This document shows, piece after piece, positions 59,718 to 64,000 of a DNA stretch of 64,000 nucleotides (the stretch's first letter is position 1; every line of letters begins with the position of its first letter). Source of the stretch: Hymenobacter sp. J193 (lineage in GTDB: Bacteria > Bacteroidota > Bacteroidia > Cytophagales > Hymenobacteraceae); NCBI RefSeq assembly GCF_024700075.1, contig NZ_JAJONE010000001.1, forward strand, positions 868,001-932,000. Direction: 5' to 3'. The notes beneath the pieces were generated by a model. It worked only from the letters and a program-made list of their open reading frames with translations. It was not told the origin of the DNA and did no database searches. The translations under genes were made by a program, and so were the position numbers.

Positions 59718-60236
59718 ATGAAATCCTCCTCGGTTGATAATCTGGTAAAGCAGTTTCTTCAGCACAAGCTCACGCTGGCCCTTGCCGAAAGCTGCACCTG
59801 TGGCTGGGTTGCGGCCCAGCTGGCCCCGGCCCAGGGCATCAGTGAGGTACTGCTGGGCTCCGTAGTCACGTACCACGGCGAAGCCAAGCAACGCCTGCTG
59901 GGCGTGAAAAAGAAAACCCTCGATACCTACTCGGCCGAAAGTCAGCAGACAACCAACGAAATGGCGCAGGGCCTGCAGCAGCAACTGCCTACGGCCGATG
60001 TGTGCGTGGCCATAACGGGCCTGTTCGGACCCGGCGCCTCCGAAACCCCCGACAAGCCCTCGGGCACCGTATTTGTGACGATGCTGGTAGAAGGCCGGGC
60101 TCAGGAATACCGCGAGCTGCTACCCGGCCCCACCGACAAGCTCCGCGACCAGGCAGCCGAGTTTATTTACACCAAGCTCGGTGAGCTGCTCAGCCGGCGC
60201 CAGGAGTCTCCGGTAGGCGAAGTACACGGCAGCTAA
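59718..60236 (+). CDS. pncC: CinA C-terminal-type nicotinamide-nucleotide amidohydrolase
   Basis: A 172-residue protein equal to the C-terminal domain of CinA: LALAESCTCGWVAAQLA (usually AESCTGG), VLLGSVVTYHGEAKQRLLGV, CVAITGLFGPGASETPDKPSGTVFV. The family deamidates nicotinamide mononucleotide in the pyridine nucleotide cycle. The change of the usual Gly to Cys in AESCTC is notable. The ATG at 59718 gives the usual N-terminus; an in-frame ATG at 59688 would add ten residues. Confidence 0.88.
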   Translation: MKSSSVDNLVKQFLQHKLTLALAESCTCGWVAAQLAPAQGISEVLLGSVVTYHGEAKQRLLGVKKKTLDTYSAESQQTTNEMAQGLQQQLPTADVCVAITGLFGPGASETPDKPSGTVFVTMLVEGRAQEYRELLPGPTDKLRDQAAEFIYTKLGELLSRRQESPVGEVHGS

Positions 60237-60312
60237 GAAAAGCCGCTCACTTCCTAATTTTTTAACACTTGTTGTTTCCCTCCTCTCAGATTCCGCGCAT
60301 CTTTGGGGTGCT

Positions 60313-60972
60313 ATGAAACAACTCGTTATTCTGACCACTGCGGTGGCCTTATCGACGGTGAGCTATGCGCAGGCTCAGACCGAACTACAAACCCAGCCCA
60401 ACGCCGCCAACCCACCGGTTCCAGCAGTGGACCAGCCGCGGATACCAGTTCCGCTGCTGAGCGAACAGCCTTCGCGCTACCACCAGTCCAGCCTCAGCAT
60501 TGAAGCCGGCTGGGGTGCGCCCTATGGCTGGGGCGTTTCGTACGCGTATCTGGTAATGCCTAACCTGGACATAAATGCAGGTGTAGGTATTGGTGTAGGC
60601 GGTAAAATCGGGGTGGGCGCACGGTATTTTCTGCGGCCTCAGGGTGAGCTTAGCCCCTACTTCGGGGTGAACCTGGCGCGTACCGGCCGCATCGACAACG
60701 TAGAAATTACCGTGGACCAGGAGCAGGCTATCTACAGCATGGCCCCCAGTGGCGTGTTGCATTTGCGCGGCGGCTTGCGCTGGCAGCCGGGCCGGCTGGG
60801 TTTGCTGGGCACGCTAGGCTACGGCGCCCGCTTCACCGGCGACCCTGTAACGTACCAGAATGGGTATAGCACCCCCTCGCAGCGCCTGCGCGACCTGGTA
60901 GATGTTATCAGCCCCGGTGGCGTGGAAGTTTCCCTGGGCCTGGTCATCAATCTGGGGCAGCCTCAGTGGTAG
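60313..60972 (+). CDS. Predicted outer-membrane beta-barrel protein
   Basis: A 219-residue protein with a signal peptide (MKQLVILTTAVALSTVSYAQAQ), a Pro-rich disordered stretch and alternating hydrophobic beta strands (SLSIEAGWGAPYGWGVSYAYL, INAGVGIGVGGKIGVGARYFLR, GELSPYFGVNLARTG), ending in a strand (VSLGLVINLGQPQW) typical of outer-membrane barrels. About eight strands fit. Function unknown. Confidence 0.7.
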   Translation: MKQLVILTTAVALSTVSYAQAQTELQTQPNAANPPVPAVDQPRIPVPLLSEQPSRYHQSSLSIEAGWGAPYGWGVSYAYLVMPNLDINAGVGIGVGGKIGVGARYFLRPQGELSPYFGVNLARTGRIDNVEITVDQEQAIYSMAPSGVLHLRGGLRWQPGRLGLLGTLGYGARFTGDPVTYQNGYSTPSQRLRDLVDVISPGGVEVSLGLVINLGQPQW

Positions 60973-61058
60973 TTTTTCGTCGGGCAACACCTCCTGCTTG
61001 CTTACAGCGCTAGGGTCCTGAGGCGGTCCTCTTGCGCGTATTTAGGCACGACCAGCCG

Positions 61059-62096
61059 CTACGTAGTTAGGCGCATGCGCACTACCATCATCTTTAGGTG
61101 CAGGCGCACGATGTCGCCCATGGAGTCGCAGCGGTCGAAGCGGGTGGTGTGATGGTGCTCGTTGAGCTCCTGGCGCAGCTGGGCAACCTTGGCAGGCGGG
61201 GCCAGCGTTTCCTGCCGCATACAGTCCAGCAGATCCTTGAGACGGTAGCGCTCGGCCCGGGCCCGGCGCAGCATCAGGGTGCGCTCCTCGGTCTGGTACT
61301 GGCGGATGCTTTCCGGGGAAAGCAGGCGGGCGCAGAGCTGCACCAGGGAGCGGTTATCCTTGAAAAACTGGGGCAGGTACATGGTTTTGCGGCCCTCATA
61401 GCTTTGCTGGTCGAAGTCGATGGCGCGCAGGCGGTACTGCTCGTCCTCGAAGTCGGCCGTCACGTCCACCACGTAGTTGTAGGCGCGCATATCGCCCAGC
61501 AGCCGGGCAAAGCACCGCTCGTTGAACTTCACAAACTCCTTGGCAATACGCACCTGATTAAGGTGGGGCCGCTGCAGCCGGTCGCGGATGAAGTCGTCGC
61601 CGGGAATGCCGGCAATGTGCTCCTCGATGAGCGTGGCCCCGCTGACGAGGTAGTTGATGGAGTTAGGTGCCAGCAGATGCTCCAGCTCCAGGCCGTACAC
61701 GCGGGAGGCATCGGCCCGCTTCACGTAGAAGTAGTCGTAGTTGTCGTTGAACTGGTTGACGATGCGCACCCGGAAGGGGTTGCTGTTGCCAAACCGGCAG
61801 TAGTCGATGCGGTCGGCCAGCAGGTGCTCCGTAAACGACAGGTCGCCGCCGGTTTTCAGCAGGGCATACACTTCCGTCAGGCCGTGGCTAAGCTCCTGCA
61901 GCGTCTGGGGCTCGTAGAACAGGGTTTCCCAGAGCGTGTCGCGGCCCTGGCGGTCGAGCAGCGGGTAGGCCCCACCACTGCGCAGCAGATCGGCGTAGGT
62001 GATGGGCAATGGCGCTTCCCGGTCGTAGTGCTGCAGGTACAGGCGCAGCCGCTCGCTGATGGGGTAAGAAATTTTCTTTCTGGAGATGGTAGTCAC
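61059..62096 (-). CDS. Hypothetical protein with protein-kinase-like fold signature
   Basis: A 345-residue protein from the GTG at 62096 (VTTISRKKISYPISERLRLYL). The middle shows an ordered set of kinase-like motifs: a beta3-like Lys126 in YFYVKRAD, a possible alphaC Glu in YGLELEHL, a catalytic-loop-like LLGDMRAYN with Asp202 and Asn207 at the exact spacing of HRDxxxxN, and a DFG-like DFD (Asp227) in RAIDFDQQSYEGR. The C-terminal ~90 residues are helical and Arg-rich. I infer a kinase-fold enzyme; a small-molecule or protein substrate is unknown. Divergent from the phospholipase-like gene at 62238. Confidence 0.6.
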   Translation of the reverse strand: MTTISRKKISYPISERLRLYLQHYDREAPLPITYADLLRSGGAYPLLDRQGRDTLWETLFYEPQTLQELSHGLTEVYALLKTGGDLSFTEHLLADRIDYCRFGNSNPFRVRIVNQFNDNYDYFYVKRADASRVYGLELEHLLAPNSINYLVSGATLIEEHIAGIPGDDFIRDRLQRPHLNQVRIAKEFVKFNERCFARLLGDMRAYNYVVDVTADFEDEQYRLRAIDFDQQSYEGRKTMYLPQFFKDNRSLVQLCARLLSPESIRQYQTEERTLMLRRARAERYRLKDLLDCMRQETLAPPAKVAQLRQELNEHHHTTRFDRCDSMGDIVRLHLKMMVVRMRLTT

Positions 62097-62237
62097 GGAA
62101 ACAAAAAACGGGGAGCAGTCCGTAACGTTACGGGAAAGAGCGGTAGCAGGACGGGCGGCGCGTTTTTTGCTACCCCGGAAAAATACCGAACTTTGAGCGT
62201 TGCCCAAGCGGGCCGTCCATCCTATTCCGGAGTTGCT

Positions 62238-63434
62238 ATGAAGAAAATCTGCCTTACGCTACTGGTACTGCTTTGCCCGTTTTTCGCGCCGGGCTGGGGC
62301 GGTTTCAGCCACAAAGTCATAACGCAGCTGGCCGTGTACTCGCTGCCCGGGAGCATGCAGGGCTTCTATTTCCGGCATCTGAACCAACTGGTACAGTTTT
62401 CCAACGCCGCCGAGCAGCGGGCCGAAAACGATTCGATGGAAGCCAGCCGCCACTTCATCTACATGGACCACTACGGCGAAAACCCGTTTGGCTCGGTACC
62501 CAAGGAGTGGGAGAAGGCCACGGCGAAGTACAAAGCCGACACGCTGCGCAAGTATGGTACCCTGCCCTGGGTGATAGATGAAGTGCGCCAGAAGCTCACC
62601 CAGGCCTTCCGCGCCGGCGATACGGCCCAGATTGTGCGCCTCTCGGCCGACCTGAGCCATTATGTGGCCGATGCCTACGCGCCGCTGCGCACCACCGTGA
62701 ACCACAACGGGCAGCTCTCCAACCAGGAAGGCATTCAGCCGCTCTGGGAAAACAAGGTACCGGAGCGTCATATTGCTGACTTCAAGCTGCAGAACAAGCC
62801 GGCCAAATACACCAAAACGCCCCTGGCCGACACCTGGCAGGCCTTACAGGAGTCGTACGGATTCCTGGGCGCCACCTTCGATATTGAGGAGCAGATCGGG
62901 CGCAACTTCACGCCTGAGCAGAAATACGTCTTCTCCCACCGCTTTGGCCAGACGCGCCGCGCCTACTCCGATGAATTTGCCGACGCCTACGACAAGGCGC
63001 AGATAGGCGGCATGGTGATGTTCCGGATCCAGCTGGCTTCCAGCTTCGTGGGCTCTATGTGGCTGACAGCCTGGAAAGACGCCGGCTCCCCCAACCTCGA
63101 TAAAATGTTGAAAAAGCCTATCGAAAAGGAAGAAAAAGACAAGCTCGATGAGCACCTCGCGGCCTGGAAAGACAACCAACTGGTGCCCCAGAACCTGCTG
63201 CTGGCGCAACTCAAGGAAAAAGCGGTAGAAGCCCCCGACCTGATCCGGCCGGCCGCCGACATGGCCCCGCCGCCGCCCGCCACTCCCCAGCCTGCTGCCA
63301 AAACGCCCGCCGCTCCGGCTGAGGCCGAGAAAGTAAAAGTGAAGACCAAGACCGACGAAGGCAGTACCAAGCGCAAGGAAAAAGAGAAAAAGCCCGCCAA
63401 GAAAGCCGAGAAAAAGGCCGACGACGGCTGGTAG
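62238..63434 (+). CDS. Zinc-dependent phospholipase C / S1-P1 nuclease-like secreted protein with basic tail
   Basis: A 398-residue protein with a signal peptide (MKKICLTLLVLLCPFFAPGWG) cut just before GGFSHKVITQLAVYSLP. The conserved Trp and His of the mature N-terminus (W/G-GxxxHxxI), the Asp in IYMDHYGENPFG and the histidines in DLSHYVADAYAPLRTTVNHNG fit the trinuclear zinc site of the phospholipase C / P1 nuclease fold. The C-terminal ~70 residues are Pro/Ala- then Lys-rich and probably disordered (KKPAKKAEKK). It may cleave phospholipids or nucleic acids in the periplasm. The ATG at 62238 is firm because it gives the signal peptide. Confidence 0.8.
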   Translation: MKKICLTLLVLLCPFFAPGWGGFSHKVITQLAVYSLPGSMQGFYFRHLNQLVQFSNAAEQRAENDSMEASRHFIYMDHYGENPFGSVPKEWEKATAKYKADTLRKYGTLPWVIDEVRQKLTQAFRAGDTAQIVRLSADLSHYVADAYAPLRTTVNHNGQLSNQEGIQPLWENKVPERHIADFKLQNKPAKYTKTPLADTWQALQESYGFLGATFDIEEQIGRNFTPEQKYVFSHRFGQTRRAYSDEFADAYDKAQIGGMVMFRIQLASSFVGSMWLTAWKDAGSPNLDKMLKKPIEKEEKDKLDEHLAAWKDNQLVPQNLLLAQLKEKAVEAPDLIRPAADMAPPPPATPQPAAKTPAAPAEAEKVKVKTKTDEGSTKRKEKEKKPAKKAEKKADDGW

Positions 63435-63465
63435 GCGCTGGATTCCTCTGAATAGGTATGTTTGT

Positions 63466-63499
63466 CCCCCGGAGCGCCCCGCTGCCGGGGGCTTTTTTT
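63466..63499 (+). terminator. Intrinsic terminator
   Basis: A 7-bp all-GC stem (63466-63472 with 63485-63491) followed by CTTTTTTT, between the phospholipase-like gene and the cyclophilin gene. Confidence 0.75.
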
Positions 63500-63509
63500 A
63501 CCCGATGCT

Positions 63510-64000
63510 ATGAACCGTTTGTTTTGGACGTTTGGCCTTGCCGCCCTGAGCCTGGGCAGCTGTCAGCAGCAGGCACCCGTGCAGGAGCAGGCCACCCCGG
63601 CGGCCCCTACCCCACCACCCGTGCCCGGCCCTAATCTGGCCACTCTGGGCGACTCCAACGCCGTGGCCGAGCTGCGTGCCTACGGCCAGCAGTACCCTGG
63701 CTCGGAAGTACTGCTGGAAACGCGCCTGGGCACTATTCGCCTGCGTTTGTTTGATGACACCCCTATTCACAAGGCCAACTTCCTGCTGCTGGTCCGCAAG
63801 GGCGTGTTCAACGAAACCGTATTCAACCGCGTGGTGAAGGGTTTTGCCGTGCAGGGTGGCCGCACCGAAAACCGCACCATCCGGCTGGGGCGCTACCACC
63901 TACCACCCGAAATTACCGGGCAGCACTTTCACCGGCGCGGGGCTCTGGGCATGGCCCGCTACGACGACGACCAGAACCCCGGCAAGCTTTCTTCCAGCAT
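63510..64000 (+). CDS. Cyclophilin-type peptidyl-prolyl isomerase lipoprotein (partial)
   Basis: The first ~163 residues of a lipoprotein (signal peptide with lipobox LSLGSC, then a Pro-rich linker ~25-45) leading into a cyclophilin domain: VLLETRLGTIRLRLFDDTP, NFLLLVRKGVFNETVFNRVVKGFAVQGG (the FxRxxxxFxxQGG core) and GALGMARYDDDQNP. It isomerises prolyl bonds during folding of periplasmic or outer-membrane proteins. The window ends before the C-terminus. Confidence 0.92.
   Translation, partial: MNRLFWTFGLAALSLGSCQQQAPVQEQATPAAPTPPPVPGPNLATLGDSNAVAELRAYGQQYPGSEVLLETRLGTIRLRLFDDTPIHKANFLLLVRKGVFNETVFNRVVKGFAVQGGRTENRTIRLGRYHLPPEITGQHFHRRGALGMARYDDDQNPGKLSSS

Noticed and set aside
61098..62237. 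Upstream extension of the phospholipase-like gene to 778 codons
   Set aside because: The extension is antisense to the kinase-fold gene; the ATG at 62238 gives a proper signal peptide.
1..64000. tRNA, rRNA, riboswitch, prophage, integrase or transposase genes
   Set aside because: Gaps were read for cloverleaf-like and conserved leader sequences and proteins for recombinase motifs; nothing convincing was seen.

Overview
The window reads as chromosomal DNA of a high-GC member of the Bacteroidota, most likely Hymenobacter or a close relative in the Cytophagales. The evidence is several secreted proteins ending in a type IX secretion (T9SS) type A sorting domain, Bacteroidota-type -7 promoter boxes (TAnnTTTG) with little sign of Shine-Dalgarno sequences, hybrid two-component regulators, LytTR regulation, DUF2911, DUF2461 and KGG-motif proteins, and lipoproteins with a clear lipobox. 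Genes are tightly packed on both strands and many gene ends carry strong hairpin terminators. No rRNA, tRNA, CRISPR array, transposase or prophage was seen.

Layout. 0-6 kb holds housekeeping genes on mixed strands: a class I aminotransferase (cut by the window start), a GT2 glycosyltransferase fused to a polyprenyl-transferase-like remnant, recR, clpS and an SDR oxidoreductase. 6.3-10.8 kb is a signalling module: a hybrid histidine kinase with its own Hpt domain converges on a LytTR response regulator. Arrays of three half-sites at exact 21-bp pitch, typical of LytTR operators, lie before the kinase gene and before a pair of small secreted proteins. 11-14.6 kb carries cyanophycinase, a KGG stress protein, a lipoprotein and an MBL-fold hydrolase.

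14.7-29.5 kb is a polysaccharide utilisation region. A lipoprotein-anchored hybrid two-component regulator (sugar-binding sensor, kinase, receiver, AraC HTH) is followed by GH30, a T9SS-sorted protein, GH30, GH5-ricin-T9SS, GH5-ricin-T9SS, GH30 and a LacI regulator. The family mix fits beta-1,6/beta-1,3-glucan (fungal or yeast wall) breakdown. No SusC/SusD pair is present in the window.

29.6-40.8 kb holds a methyltransferase, M61 peptidase, Bax-inhibitor-1 protein, NAPE-PLD-like hydrolase, a T9SS protein with YD-like repeats, a sodium:solute symporter, a TonB C-terminal protein and an ABC exporter. 40.9-45.3 kb is an AT-richer accessory stretch with two tandem divergent ExbD-like genes (the second with an in-frame TAG at codon 4), a YcxB-like membrane protein and a 14-repeat RCC1 protein. 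45.3-56.6 kb holds DUF2911, a symporter with a translationally coupled 45-residue membrane peptide, a large PIG-L deacetylase with an AT-rich internal patch, a frameshifted subtilase, MOSC, DUF547, DUF2461 and a deoxynucleoside kinase. The last 7 kb has small metabolic genes (GNAT, CDGSH, acyl-CoA-binding protein, CinA-like amidase), a kinase-fold protein, a zinc-phospholipase/nuclease-like protein and the start of a cyclophilin lipoprotein.

The observations I consider most novel are the paired LytTR operator arrays, a recurrent class of intergenic palindromes built from locus-specific short words, the tandem ExbD-like genes, the kinase-fold protein at 61.1-62.1 kb and the symporter-coupled micropeptide.
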